Source: Aestuariibius sp. HNIBRBA575
GTDB taxonomy: Bacteria > Pseudomonadota > Alphaproteobacteria > Rhodobacterales > Rhodobacteraceae
Direction of reading: 5' to 3'
Assembly (NCBI RefSeq): GCF_040932005.1
Contig: NZ_CP162414.1
Location: forward strand, 2,569,501 to 2,633,500
Length of the DNA: 64,000 nucleotides
Below are positions 17,361-27,075 of this stretch, in pieces. The notes beneath the pieces were generated by a model. The model did no database searches, was not told where the DNA came from, and saw nothing but the letters and a program-made list of their open reading frames with translations. Made by a program: the position numbers and the translations under genes. Position 1 is the stretch's first letter, and every line of letters starts with the position of its first letter.

Positions 17361-18503
17361 ATGACAATCGACCCCGTCCAATTGACCGCAGACCTGATCC
17401 GTTGCCCATCAGTAACCCCAAAAGAAGGCGGCGCATTGCGTTTATTGGCGGATATATTGGGCGATGCAGGGTTTGAATGCACCCGCGTGGACCGCAACGG
17501 CACCCCAAATCTGTTTGCGCGTTGGGGCAATCGTGGGGCCAATAAATCGTTTGGATTCAATGGACACACAGATGTGGTCCCCGTCGGGGACGAAGCCGCC
17601 TGGAGCGTCCCCCCCTTTGGCGCGATCATGAAAGACGGCTATTTATACGGACGCGGCGCAACCGATATGAAATCTGGCGTGGCCGCATTTGCCGCAGCTG
17701 CCATCGATTTTGTCACCCAAACCCCGCCCGATGGCGCCGTGATCATGACCATCACCGGCGACGAAGAAGGCCCCGCAACCGATGGCACCACGGCCCTGTT
17801 GGATTGGATGGCCCAAAACAACGAAGCCATGACCGATTGTCTGGTCGGCGAACCCACCTGCCCCAATGAAATGGGCGAAATGATGAAGGTCGGACGCCGC
17901 GGCTCGATGACGGCTTGGTTCACCGCGCGTGGTGTTCAGGGCCATGCCGCCTATCCGCATCGCGCCAAAAACCCGGTCCCGGCCATGGCGCGCTTGATCG
18001 ACACGCTGGCCAGTCACCAGATTGATCAGGGCACCGACCACTTTGATCCATCAACATTGGCGGTGGTCACGTTTGACACGGGCAATGCCGCCACCAATGT
18101 CATCCCCGCTGAATGCACCGCTGCGGTGAATATCCGGTTCACGGACCTGCATTCCGGCGACAGCCTGACCCAGTGGTTGCAGACACAAATGGACGATGTG
18201 GCCCACGCCTTTGACATGGATTTCAGCATGAATGTTAAGGTGTCCGGCGAAAGCTTCTTAACCCCTCCGGGGTCATTGTCCGATCTGGTTGCCCGCGCGG
18301 TCACCGCCGAAACAGGGGTCACACCAGAATTGTCCACATCCGGCGGCACATCTGACGCCCGGTTTGTCAAAAACCATTGTCCTGTCGTGGAATTTGGGTT
18401 GGTCGGCAAAACGATGCATGCGGTGGATGAACGGGTTAAGGTTGACCAGATCAATCAGCTAAAATCAGTCTACTCTCGGATTTTAAAGGACTATTTCGCG
18501 TGA
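17361..18503 (+). CDS. dapE: succinyl-diaminopimelate desuccinylase
   Basis: The 380-residue M20 zinc peptidase-fold enzyme removes succinate from N-succinyl-LL-diaminopimelate. The first metal motif [10 protein letters not shown] and the catalytic [13 protein letters not shown] segment are present. The dimerisation-domain tract [30 protein letters not shown] and the terminal GKTMHAVDE metal ligand are also present. ATG 17361 follows AAAGGAG and begins at the conserved NTIDPVQL-like N-terminus. It overlaps the next gene by four bases (GTGA). It works with DapD, encoded earlier in the window. Confidence 0.96.
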   Translation: MTIDPVQLTADLIRCPSVTPKEGGALRLLADILGDAGFECTRVDRNGTPNLFARWGNRGANKSFGFNGHTDVVPVGDEAAWSVPPFGAIMKDGYLYGRGATDMKSGVAAFAAAAIDFVTQTPPDGAVIMTITGDEEGPATDGTTALLDWMAQNNEAMTDCLVGEPTCPNEMGEMMKVGRRGSMTAWFTARGVQGHAAYPHRAKNPVPAMARLIDTLASHQIDQGTDHFDPSTLAVVTFDTGNAATNVIPAECTAAVNIRFTDLHSGDSLTQWLQTQMDDVAHAFDMDFSMNVKVSGESFLTPPGSLSDLVARAVTAETGVTPELSTSGGTSDARFVKNHCPVVEFGLVGKTMHAVDERVKVDQINQLKSVYSRILKDYFA

Positions 18504-18928
18504 CGCTGACGATCGAATTGACCGATAACCTTGCTGGATGTCACGCCGTTCGCCGCGCCGTGTTCATCAACGAGCAAAACGTATCAGAAGCCGAAGAGCT
18601 GGACGATTTGGACGCGCAGGCCCTGCATATTCTGGCCACCAAGGATGGAACCCCCGTGGGCACAGCCCGGCTGCTGATCCATGACGCCTATGGAAAAATC
18701 GGGCGTGTGGCTGTCACCAAAGACATGCGCGGCACCGGATTGGGTGCCAAAATCATGCAGGTTGTTCTGGATGTTTTACGTGCCCAAGACGGCGTGACCC
18801 ATGCCAAACTGGACGCACAAATCTCTGCGCTCAAATTCTACGAAAAGCTGGGCTTTATCGCGCAGGGGCCCGAATTTATGGATGCCAATATTCCGCACCG
18901 TTTGATGGTCATGCCACTTTCGTCATGA
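18500..18928 (+). CDS. GNAT-family N-acetyltransferase (ElaA/YjcF type)
   Basis: The 142-residue protein opens with the [20 protein letters not shown] segment typical of the ElaA/YjcF branch of GNAT proteins. It has an acetyl-CoA loop ([20 protein letters not shown]) and a late [16 protein letters not shown] motif. The substrate is unknown. The GTG start overlaps the dapE stop, so it is translationally coupled to the diaminopimelate gene, but a role in that pathway is not established. Confidence 0.85.
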   Translation: MTLTIELTDNLAGCHAVRRAVFINEQNVSEAEELDDLDAQALHILATKDGTPVGTARLLIHDAYGKIGRVAVTKDMRGTGLGAKIMQVVLDVLRAQDGVTHAKLDAQISALKFYEKLGFIAQGPEFMDANIPHRLMVMPLSS

Positions 18929-18958
18929 CGCCGTCGCGTTGGCGTGCTAGTTGGGGAT

Positions 18959-21214
18959 ATGAACAGAATTCCGTCTAAGGACGAAATCCTACAATGGATT
19001 TCCGATAACCCCACCCTGACTGCAAAACGTGACATCGCCAAAGCTTTTGGCATCAAAGGTGCGCAGCGGATCGATCTGAAACGCGTTCTCAAAGAGTTGG
19101 AGGCCGAGGGCCACCTGCAAAAACGCCACAAGACCTATCGCGATCCGGAAAAGCTGCCTCCGGTTTCGGTGCTGCAAATCATCGGGCCCGATGGGGATGG
19201 TGACCTGTTCGCCAAACCGCTGGAATGGCATGGCGAAGGTGTGGAACCGCGCATTTTGTTTGTCCCACGCGCCAGCGATCCTGCACTGGGCGCAGGGGAT
19301 CGCATCCTTGGGCGACTGACCGAAGTCAAAGAAGACGACCACCAATACACGGCGCGTTTGATCCGCAAAATTGGCAGTAACCCGCTCAAAGTTTTGGGAA
19401 TTTTCCGCAAACAATCCGAAGGCGGGCGCATCCTGCCCATCGACAAAGGCGCGGATAAACAATGGCTTGTGGCTGCAGGCGCGGATCACGGGGCCAAAGA
19501 CGGTGAACTGGTCGAAGCAGAACAGGCCGGCCCCAAAGGCCGCCTTGGCCTGCCCAAAGCGCGGATCATTGCACGGCTGGGCGATCCGACCCAACCCCGC
19601 GCCGTATCGCTGATCGCCATTCATCAACACGGCATTCCCGATCAATTCCCCGATCAGGTCATTGCCGAAGCCGACGCCAAGAAGCCCGCGGGCCTAAAAG
19701 GCCGCACTGACCTGCGTGAACTGCCATTGATCACCATTGATCCATGGGATGCGCGCGATCACGACGATGCCTGTTTTGTGCAGGCCGATGACGATCCGCA
19801 AAACGCGGATGGGTTCATCCTTTGGGTCGCGATTGCGGATGTCGCCCACTACGTCACCCCCGGTTCTGAATTGGATCGAGAAGCGAAAAAACGCGGTAAT
19901 TCCAGCTACTTCCCTGATCGTGTGGTGCCAATGTTGCCGGATCGATTGTCCGGGGATTTGTGTTCCTTGCACGAAGGCGTCCCCCGTGCCTGTCTGGCGG
20001 TGCGGATGAAAATCGATGCCTCTGGCAACAAAATCAGCCACGAATTTGTCCGCGGATTGATGAAATCCCCGGCCTCGCTGAACTACGAAGAAGTGCAGGC
20101 CGCCATGGACGGCGCGCCAAATGACAAAGTTGCGCCGCTGCTGGACGATGTGATTCGCCCCCTTTACGCCTGCTACGAAGCGTTGCGCAAAGCGCGGTCG
20201 GTCCGCCAACCGTTGGAACTGGACCTGCCCGAACGCAAAATCACGCTCAACGACGAAGGCGAAGTGACCAGTGTCGATTTCCGCGACCGGCTGGATGCGC
20301 ATCGCTTGATCGAAGAGTTCATGGTGCTTGCCAATGTCGCGGCCGCCGAAACATTGATCGCCAAGAAATCCCCGCTTTTGTTCCGCGTCCACGAAGAGCC
20401 AAACCCGCAGAAATTAGAAGCGTTGCGCGAAACGGCCCAATCCGCCGGCATGGTGCTGGCCAAAGGGCAGGTGTTGAAAACCGCGCATTTGAACCATCTA
20501 TTGAGCCAGGCCGCCGATACAGATCACGACACGCTGATCAACATGGCCACGCTGCGATCCATGACACAGGCCTATTACAGCCCTGAAAACTTTGGGCATT
20601 TTGGGCTGGCCTTGCGCAACTACGCGCATTTCACATCGCCCATTCGGCGCTACTCTGACCTGATCGTGCATCGCGCGCTTGTGTCTTCGCATGGCTTTGG
20701 CAAAGACGGTCTCGATCCCCATGAAATCGAACGTCTGCAAGATACCGCACAGCATATTTCGGACACGGAACGCCGGTCGATGATGGCTGAACGCGACACA
20801 ACCGACCGCTATTTGGCGGCGTTTATGTCCGACCGCGTTGGGCTCGAACTTAAGGGACGGATCAGTGGCATTGCCAATTTTGGCGTGTTTGTCCGGCTGG
20901 ACGAAACAGGCGCAGACGGGATGCTGCCGATGCGCAATCTGGGGCGTGAGTTTTTCCATTATGATGCGGAAACGCAGACCCTGATGGGATCTGATTCAGG
21001 TATTCAAATTGGGATCGGACAAAAGGTCACCGTCAAGCTGATTGAGGCCGCTCCGGTTACCGGTGGCTTACTTTTGGATTTGGTTGATCTGGATGGCAAA
21101 ACCCTGCCCAAAGGACCGCCACATCGATCCGGAAAACCACCCCGCCGCAAACAAGGAAGCGCCCGTAAAAAGGCCACCAAAACGCAGCGCAAGGTCAAAC
21201 GCACCCGGAAATAA
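18959..21214 (+). CDS. rnr: ribonuclease R
   Basis: The 751-residue 3'-5' exoribonuclease degrades structured RNA and helps in rRNA quality control. An N-terminal winged-helix part (1-65) and cold-shock-like domains precede the RNB catalytic core. The active-site block ITIDPWDARDHDDACF holds the acidic Mg ligands, and HFTSPIRRYSDLIVHR is the second conserved block. An S1 domain follows (about 635-705). A very basic tail rich in Lys and Arg ends the protein. ATG 18959 is preceded by TTGGGG. An in-frame GTG at 18944 is possible. A GNAT gene and dapE lie directly upstream on the same strand. Confidence 0.96.
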   Translation: MNRIPSKDEILQWISDNPTLTAKRDIAKAFGIKGAQRIDLKRVLKELEAEGHLQKRHKTYRDPEKLPPVSVLQIIGPDGDGDLFAKPLEWHGEGVEPRILFVPRASDPALGAGDRILGRLTEVKEDDHQYTARLIRKIGSNPLKVLGIFRKQSEGGRILPIDKGADKQWLVAAGADHGAKDGELVEAEQAGPKGRLGLPKARIIARLGDPTQPRAVSLIAIHQHGIPDQFPDQVIAEADAKKPAGLKGRTDLRELPLITIDPWDARDHDDACFVQADDDPQNADGFILWVAIADVAHYVTPGSELDREAKKRGNSSYFPDRVVPMLPDRLSGDLCSLHEGVPRACLAVRMKIDASGNKISHEFVRGLMKSPASLNYEEVQAAMDGAPNDKVAPLLDDVIRPLYACYEALRKARSVRQPLELDLPERKITLNDEGEVTSVDFRDRLDAHRLIEEFMVLANVAAAETLIAKKSPLLFRVHEEPNPQKLEALRETAQSAGMVLAKGQVLKTAHLNHLLSQAADTDHDTLINMATLRSMTQAYYSPENFGHFGLALRNYAHFTSPIRRYSDLIVHRALVSSHGFGKDGLDPHEIERLQDTAQHISDTERRSMMAERDTTDRYLAAFMSDRVGLELKGRISGIANFGVFVRLDETGADGMLPMRNLGREFFHYDAETQTLMGSDSGIQIGIGQKVTVKLIEAAPVTGGLLLDLVDLDGKTLPKGPPHRSGKPPRRKQGSARKKATKTQRKVKRTRK

Positions 21215-21310
21215 TCCGCCGAGTACTGGGCGCGATTGATCTGCGGTCTTGCCCGATGGTCTGACAAGGTTAATCTACGGTTACGTATCTTAACAGTGTC
21301 AGGTCTTTTC

Positions 21311-22600
21311 ATGCGGTTATCGGTTCTTGCGCTTTGTGTTTTTGTTGCCCCTTGTGTTGTGCAGGCCACCCCTGCGCCTGTGCCTGCGGCCATTGACTTG
21401 CCCTTAGCGACGTTGCCGATGCATCTTGGGCAGAACAACAATCACAACGAGGCGCAAATCGTGCAGGCCCAATATACAGACCACGTTCGGTTTAATCGCT
21501 GGATTTCAAGTTTTCGCCGACGGGCTTTGGGCCAAGGGATCAGCGCGCGCACATTTGATCAGGCGTTTCGTGGCATTGATTACAATTCTGACGTCATTGA
21601 ACGCGATCGAAATCAGTCCGAATTCGTTAAACCGATTTGGGAATATCTGGATACGGCCGTGTCTGATTCCCGCATCCGCAATGGCCGCCAGGCATTGCGC
21701 CAAAACCGCCGTTTGCTGGACCAAATCGAAGCGCGATACGGCGTCGACAAAGAAATCGTTGTGGCGGTTTGGGGGTTGGAAAGCGCCTATGGAGCCGTGC
21801 GTGGCGATACCCATATTATCGAAGCGCTTGCGACACTGGCCTATGATGGTCGGCGCGGGTCCTTTTTTGAAAGTCAGCTGATTGCAGCGCTCAAAATTCT
21901 GCAAAACGGAGACACAACCCCGGCGAACATGCGCGGCTCTTGGGCAGGCGCAATGGGACATACCCAATTTATTCCAACGTCTTATCTGGCATATGCCGTG
22001 GATTGGACCGGGGATGGGCGGCGTGATATTTGGGATGACGATCCAGCAGATGCGCTGGCCTCGACAGCGGCCTATCTGTCGCGGTTTGGATGGGTGCCCA
22101 ACCAACCTTGGGGGGTTGAGGTGCAACTGCCCGACGGGTTTGACTATACCCTGGCCAACCGCAGCAACCGTCGTATGCCCAGCCAATGGGCACAGATCGG
22201 CATCACCGGAATGGATGGGCGCCCCGTGCCGGATCATGGGACGGCATCAATCCTGTTGCCCGCTGGTTCTGATGGTGTCGCGATGATGATCTTTAAGAAT
22301 TTCAGTGTCATTGAGCGGTATAACACAGCCGATGCCTATGTGATCGGTGTGGGCCATCTGGCCGATCGGATTGGCGGGGCGGATGACTTTCAATCTGGCT
22401 GGCCTCGTGGGGATCGTGGGCTGCGATCTGCGGAACGGATTGAGCTGCAGCAATTGCTGACCAATGCCGGGTTTAGCACCCAGGGTGTGGACGGAAAAAT
22501 TGGCCCAAACACGATCAACGCCATCCGCAGATATCAACAAGCCAACGGGCTAACGCCTGACGGTTACGCGTCGCTTCGGTTGCTGGAACGGTTGCGATAA
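21311..22600 (+). CDS. lytic murein transglycosylase (MltB-like) with peptidoglycan-binding domain
   Basis: The 429-residue periplasmic enzyme cleaves the glycan strands of peptidoglycan. It has a signal peptide (MRLSVLALCVFVAPCVVQA), then the SLT_2/MltB domain with WGLESAYGAVRGDTHIIEAL, where the Glu is catalytic. GSWAGAMGHTQFIPTSYLAYAVDWTGDG is the matching substrate groove, split over two blocks. A C-terminal peptidoglycan-binding repeat (about 370-429) starts near LQQLLTNAGFSTQGVDGKIG. No lipobox is present, so it is probably soluble. Its stop lies four bases from the convergent methyltransferase stop. Confidence 0.92.
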   Translation: MRLSVLALCVFVAPCVVQATPAPVPAAIDLPLATLPMHLGQNNNHNEAQIVQAQYTDHVRFNRWISSFRRRALGQGISARTFDQAFRGIDYNSDVIERDRNQSEFVKPIWEYLDTAVSDSRIRNGRQALRQNRRLLDQIEARYGVDKEIVVAVWGLESAYGAVRGDTHIIEALATLAYDGRRGSFFESQLIAALKILQNGDTTPANMRGSWAGAMGHTQFIPTSYLAYAVDWTGDGRRDIWDDDPADALASTAAYLSRFGWVPNQPWGVEVQLPDGFDYTLANRSNRRMPSQWAQIGITGMDGRPVPDHGTASILLPAGSDGVAMMIFKNFSVIERYNTADAYVIGVGHLADRIGGADDFQSGWPRGDRGLRSAERIELQQLLTNAGFSTQGVDGKIGPNTINAIRRYQQANGLTPDGYASLRLLERLR

Positions 22601-22604
22601 GGCG

Positions 22605-23462
22605 TTAACCTTTGGGCCGCAATTTCATCATCAGATAGATATTGTAGGTCGAAAACATTTCGCGATTGCGTTCACTTTCCATCAAACGCTGCCCCAGACG
22701 GCGGCGTTTGCGTTCGTTCATCAGCATCGCAATGACCCGATGAAACACCCAACGCAATCCGGGTTTTTTGGCCTGCAATTCTTCGTCCACACGGCTAAGC
22801 CCATGGCCAATCAAATTGAAAAAACCCTGTTCAATCTCAACAGAAGGCGCGGCGGACTGGGTGATGTCCTCTTCGCTGATGACATCAATTGGCAAATTGG
22901 CCAGCGTTTCACGAAACAGGTTGATCCGATGACCACCGCCAACTTTGGGTTTGTCTTTGTCGACGACGAACCCCTCTGGACGAAAGCAGTCAGCAAGGAT
23001 GATTTCACCATCTTCGGCCAACAATTTCAGGCACTTAGATAATCCCTGATCCAATGGAATATATTGATAGGATTCCGAAAACATACAGATGTCGAACTTG
23101 GCTTCGCTCTGAAAATCTTCGAATTTCATGTGATGTACGATGGCCTCGGGCGCGTTTTCGCGACATCGCTGCGCCAGAAATTCAGAGGGAATGACAATTT
23201 CGACCTGATGGCCCAACGCGCAAAGCTTGCGTGCCGTTTCACCAGCACCGCCACCAATATCCAGAATCCGGCAGGGGCGATCTGGCAACAGCTCAAACAG
23301 CTTATCGGTATAGGCAACCTGAGCCGCGCCCGCATTGGCGGCGTTCACCTCTAACCCGTCCCACAGCCCGTAATGCAGATTTTCCGCCCCGGTCAGCCAT
23401 TTGGCAAAAACCAACCCCACATCCAGGCCAACAGCCTGACTATCAATACGTTTTTTTCCCAT
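22605..23462 (-). CDS. class I SAM-dependent methyltransferase
   Basis: The 285-residue protein has the SAM motif RILDIGGGAGETARKLCALG (about 69-88), a post-motif acidic segment, and the motif-III-like LLAEDGEIILADCFRPEGF. It resembles small-molecule methyltransferases of the tocopherol/sterol/phytoplankton lipid type, with a characteristic EIEQGFFNLIGHGLSRV C-terminal part. The substrate is unknown. ATG 23462 begins MGKKRIDSQ. The longer frame reads through a hydrophobic, unconserved-looking stretch. Confidence 0.8.
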   Translation of the reverse strand: MGKKRIDSQAVGLDVGLVFAKWLTGAENLHYGLWDGLEVNAANAGAAQVAYTDKLFELLPDRPCRILDIGGGAGETARKLCALGHQVEIVIPSEFLAQRCRENAPEAIVHHMKFEDFQSEAKFDICMFSESYQYIPLDQGLSKCLKLLAEDGEIILADCFRPEGFVVDKDKPKVGGGHRINLFRETLANLPIDVISEEDITQSAAPSVEIEQGFFNLIGHGLSRVDEELQAKKPGLRWVFHRVIAMLMNERKRRRLGQRLMESERNREMFSTYNIYLMMKLRPKG

Positions 23463-23506
23463 GGGGATTTGGTAGCGGCTTTCACGTGTTTGTGAAAGTA
23501 AGATTT

Positions 23507-23998
23507 TTATTGATCCGGAGAACAGGGCCCACCCTGCATACATGTCACGATTTTTTCGAGCGTTTCACGCGACGGATCATAGTAAAAGGTCCCGCCACAT
23601 TCATTTAAGTTGAGTTGCCATGACCCATCAGGTTCTTGGTGAACAAAGGCCAAAACTCGGCGGTCTGGTATAATCGCGCCACACCAGATCGATAAGCAAC
23701 TCGGTTGCAAAATAACCTGCTGAGTCACAGGGGTCACGAACCCATTACGTGACAGGATCAAGCCCTGAAACTGAGCCGGAATGCGGACAGCAGCTTGTTC
23801 TGGCCCATGTTCCCGATCCGGCAAAAGCTGTTTATTAAAATCAAACTGCCCCAACAGGACACTGTAATTCTGGCTGGAATTCGCAGCAATCTGAAATGTT
23901 TGCACAGGATCAGAGACGATACAAGAAAGTGCCACCGCGGGCCCTGCAAGCACCACATTTAGCGACAAAATAAACGCAAGCAAAACACGCAGAAACAT
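23507..23998 (-). CDS. secreted cysteine-containing hypothetical protein
   Basis: The 163-residue protein has a signal peptide (MFLRVLLAFILSLNVVLA) and a mature part with seven cysteines, including SCLSIWCG and the C-terminal CMQGGPCSPDQ, which suggests disulfides in the periplasm. No family is recognised. The ATG at 23998 has GAGG six bases upstream; an in-frame ATG at 24010 is the alternative. It lies between rppH and the methyltransferase gene on the same strand. Confidence 0.65.
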   Translation of the reverse strand: MFLRVLLAFILSLNVVLAGPAVALSCIVSDPVQTFQIAANSSQNYSVLLGQFDFNKQLLPDREHGPEQAAVRIPAQFQGLILSRNGFVTPVTQQVILQPSCLSIWCGAIIPDRRVLAFVHQEPDGSWQLNLNECGGTFYYDPSRETLEKIVTCMQGGPCSPDQ

Positions 23999-24046
23999 TG
24001 GCGACCTCATCTAACTGACAACGCCAAACTACCAGATGTGCACCTG

Positions 24047-24538
24047 TTATGCGATATCAATCCGATCGCCAAAGGCCGCAAGCACCTGCTGATACACTTC
24101 GCGTTTAAACGGCACGATGTTGTCGATCAAATCTGATGCAGGCAGCCAGCGCCAATTGGTAAATTCGGGATGTTCAGTCTGAATGTTCACCTGCGCATCC
24201 GCCCCGTGAAACCGCATCAGCACCCATTTCTGTTTTTGCCCGCGAAACTGGCCTTTCCAGATTTTCGGGACAATCTCATGGGGCAGATCATAGGCAAACC
24301 AATCGCTGGTTTCAGCCTCAACCGTGACCAGATCAGCCACGACACCGGTTTCTTCCCACAATTCACGCAATGCGGCAGTTTGGGCGTCTTCGCCGGGATC
24401 GATCCCGCCTTGGGGCATTTGCCACGCGTCCTGATCGCGATCATTGCGCTGCCCGACAAACACATGCCCCTGGGCGTTGATCAACATCACCCCAACACAA
24501 GGACGATAAGGAAGGGCGGCAATCTGTTCGGGGGTCAT
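24047..24538 (-). CDS. rppH: RNA pyrophosphohydrolase (Nudix)
   Basis: The 163-residue Nudix enzyme removes pyrophosphate from the 5' end of mRNA or hydrolyses dinucleoside polyphosphates. The Nudix box is [20 protein letters not shown] followed by TGV (about residues 38-60). The start [20 protein letters not shown] and the QKWVLMRF segment are typical of RppH. ATG 24538 begins at the family N-terminus. The gene ends the minus-strand run that starts with rsfS. Confidence 0.94.
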   Translation of the reverse strand: MTPEQIAALPYRPCVGVMLINAQGHVFVGQRNDRDQDAWQMPQGGIDPGEDAQTAALRELWEETGVVADLVTVEAETSDWFAYDLPHEIVPKIWKGQFRGQKQKWVLMRFHGADAQVNIQTEHPEFTNWRWLPASDLIDNIVPFKREVYQQVLAAFGDRIDIA

Positions 24539-24599
24539 GGGGATGTCCGGATTTAAAATAGTGTGGATATGGGGGCGCAATCCACGCCCCCATATTGGA

Positions 24600-25931
24600 T
24601 TACTGAGAGCCCAGAGCGGACAAACCGGTCAGGATATCAATGGCATAAGCCAGTTGATAATCTTGCTCACGCAGGGCGGCTGCCTCTTCTGCGCGGGCGC
24701 GATCGACCTCGATCTGGCGAATTTCGTCTTCGGTCAGGCTGTCATTGTTCAGGGACCCGCGCAAATCCGCCTCGGACCGGAAAACAAAGCCTTCTTCCTC
24801 GGCTTCGGCATCCTCATCCCGCGGGCGTGGCTGTTCGACAAAGATATCGGGCGAAATACCCAGCGATTGGATCGACCGCCCAGAAGGTGTGTAATACCGC
24901 GCAGTGGTCAAACGCATCGCGCCATTTCCACGCAGCGGCATCACTGTCTGAACCGACCCTTTGCCAAAGCTTTCTGTGCCAACCACAATCGCACGACGAT
25001 GATCCTGCAAGGCACCGGCGACGATTTCGGATGCCGAAGCGGAGCCGCCATTGATCAACACAACCAATGGCTTACCCTCAGCCAGATCGCCTTCTCGGGC
25101 GTTGTAACGTTCGCCATCTGTGACAGAACGCCCCCGGGTCGACACGATTTCACCAGCGTTCAAAAAGGCATCCGACACCAGAATGGCCTGGTTCAGCAAA
25201 CCGCCCGGATTGTTGCGCAGATCGACCACAAACCCGGTGACATTGTCGATCCCACCGGCTGCTTCGACCTGTTCTGCCAATCCTTCGGCCAGATTGGGAT
25301 AGGTTTGATCGTTAAACGTGTTGATCCGCAGCACGACCACTTCGCCTTCGGTGCGCGCGCGCACTGCGGTCAATTTGATTGTGTCGCGGATGATGGACAC
25401 TTCGAACGGTTCGGTTTCGCCTTCGCGCACGATGGTGATGATGATTTCAGACCCAACCGGCCCGCGCATCATTTCAACCGCATCATCCAGCGTCAGGCCT
25501 AGCAATGTTTCGCCATCCACCGCCGTGATAAAGTCGCCGGACATCACGCCAGCCGCATCCGCTGGGGTGCCGCTCATGGGGGAGACAACTTTGACAAAGC
25601 CCTCTTCTTGGGTGACTTCGATCCCAAGTCCGCCAAATTCACCACGGGTCTGCACACGCATATCGGCCGCATCGTCAGGCGACAGATAACTGGAATGCGG
25701 ATCAAGCGAGCTGAGCATGCCGTCAATCGCGGCCTCGATCAGGTCAGCTTCGTCCACTTCTTCGACATATTGGCTGCGGATGCGTTCAAAGATGTCGCCG
25801 AACATATCCAGCTGTTCATAGACGTTCACATTCCGGTCGGCCTCTTGGGCAATCAGAGGGCCCGCAATTTGAGTTGTGACAACCAGCCCAAGCAGCGATC
25901 CACCCAAGGCGGCCATGGCAAATTTCTTCAT
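24600..25931 (-). CDS. ctpA: C-terminal processing peptidase (S41)
   Basis: The 443-residue periplasmic serine protease has a signal peptide (1-28) and a PDZ domain (about 85-170) that opens with [20 protein letters not shown]. The catalytic domain follows, with [20 protein letters not shown] (Ser nucleophile) and [12 protein letters not shown] (Lys base). A charged helical tail ends the protein. The family trims C-termini of envelope proteins, including penicillin-binding proteins and hydrolases. In alphaproteobacteria it commonly sits next to an envC-like gene, as here. GGAGAGAAC precedes ATG 25931. Confidence 0.95.
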   Translation of the reverse strand: MKKFAMAALGGSLLGLVVTTQIAGPLIAQEADRNVNVYEQLDMFGDIFERIRSQYVEEVDEADLIEAAIDGMLSSLDPHSSYLSPDDAADMRVQTRGEFGGLGIEVTQEEGFVKVVSPMSGTPADAAGVMSGDFITAVDGETLLGLTLDDAVEMMRGPVGSEIIITIVREGETEPFEVSIIRDTIKLTAVRARTEGEVVVLRINTFNDQTYPNLAEGLAEQVEAAGGIDNVTGFVVDLRNNPGGLLNQAILVSDAFLNAGEIVSTRGRSVTDGERYNAREGDLAEGKPLVVLINGGSASASEIVAGALQDHRRAIVVGTESFGKGSVQTVMPLRGNGAMRLTTARYYTPSGRSIQSLGISPDIFVEQPRPRDEDAEAEEEGFVFRSEADLRGSLNNDSLTEDEIRQIEVDRARAEEAAALREQDYQLAYAIDILTGLSALGSQ

Positions 25932-25950
25932 GTTCTCTCCATCCAGCAGA

Positions 25951-27075
25951 TCACCCCGGCGCAAACCAATCGGCCGGGTCAACAGGGGCATCCCCGTCTC
26001 TGACTTCAATATAAAGCGTTTCCGAGCGAGATGCGCCAGCACCCGACACACTTTCGGTCAAAATCTCTTGTGCTGCGGGCGTCTCTCCGCCCATCAAGCC
26101 TATTGGCGCTCCCTGTTCCAGCACTTGTCCCGCTTCTCCAAACACTTCTTGAAGACCGGCAATCACAAATAGCAGATCAGGGGCAGGTTCCAGAATGACA
26201 ACATTGCCATAATCCAGCAAGGGGCCACGATACCGCAGGGTCGCCGCACTGGGCGCGGTCACCAAAACACGTGGGCGCGTGGCGACAACAATGCCGGGGC
26301 GCACGATGCCAGCCGCGTCAGGTTCATTGAACCGGCGCAATACCTGACCCGGGGCGGGCAACGACAACTGGCCTTTGGCTTCGCGGGCATTGGGGGCGGT
26401 GATGTTCAGATCCTGATCAATTGTCGTCGCCAAACCGCTGGCAAAGGCCGACAATGTTTCAGTGCTGGCGATCAACAGCGCCGTGGCCACCGCATCTTCG
26501 GTAAACCGGCGCGGTAATTCTGTGCGTTCAGATATGGCGTTGCTCAACAAGGTGCGGGCCGATTGTGCGCCTTGCAACCCCTGTTGAAGCGTCTCTGCGG
26601 CCCCGTCCTGCAATGCGCGCAATTCACGGATTTCTTGCATTTGGGCACGCAATTCTTCGACTTGCGATTGCAGGGCGGGTGTCACTTCGGACAGCATCAT
26701 GCCGGATCGCGCCGTCCCCACCGGTCCGGTTGGATGCAGCAATAGCAACGGTGCCGGGGCCCGTTCCATGGTTTGCAGCACCCCCAACAGACGCGCAACC
26801 TCATCGCTTTTGGCGTTCAATTCCGCGCTCAGCGTGCGTTCGCGAATGGCGGCCCGCCGCAATCCTTCTCGAAACGACGCAAGCCCTTCTTCGTAGGCTT
26901 GTACGGTCAGGGTCAACGCCGCAACCTGATCACGTGCACCGTCGGCCTGTCCCAGTGCAATTGACGCGGCTTCTAACCGATCCGCAGCGGCCTGCGCTGT
27001 CGCGGCCGTGTCGCTGGATTGGGCAAATCCGCCCCCAGCGCACAGGATCAAAATGGCCGCAATCAGGTGTTTCAT
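25951..27075 (-). CDS. envC: EnvC-like murein hydrolase activator (degenerate M23)
   Basis: The 374-residue protein has a signal peptide (1-18), a long coiled-coil region (about 25-230) and a C-terminal LytM/M23 fold. Active M23 enzymes carry a first H-x-x-x-D and a later HxH. Here the first region reads GIVRPGIVVATRP and the second APDLLFVIAG, so zinc ligands are missing. Degenerate LytM is the mark of EnvC, which activates cell-wall amidases during division rather than cutting peptidoglycan itself. Its ATG overlaps the gpmI stop (TAATG), a common EnvC arrangement in alphaproteobacteria. Confidence 0.85.
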   Translation of the reverse strand: MKHLIAAILILCAGGGFAQSSDTAATAQAAADRLEAASIALGQADGARDQVAALTLTVQAYEEGLASFREGLRRAAIRERTLSAELNAKSDEVARLLGVLQTMERAPAPLLLLHPTGPVGTARSGMMLSEVTPALQSQVEELRAQMQEIRELRALQDGAAETLQQGLQGAQSARTLLSNAISERTELPRRFTEDAVATALLIASTETLSAFASGLATTIDQDLNITAPNAREAKGQLSLPAPGQVLRRFNEPDAAGIVRPGIVVATRPRVLVTAPSAATLRYRGPLLDYGNVVILEPAPDLLFVIAGLQEVFGEAGQVLEQGAPIGLMGGETPAAQEILTESVSGAGASRSETLYIEVRDGDAPVDPADWFAPG

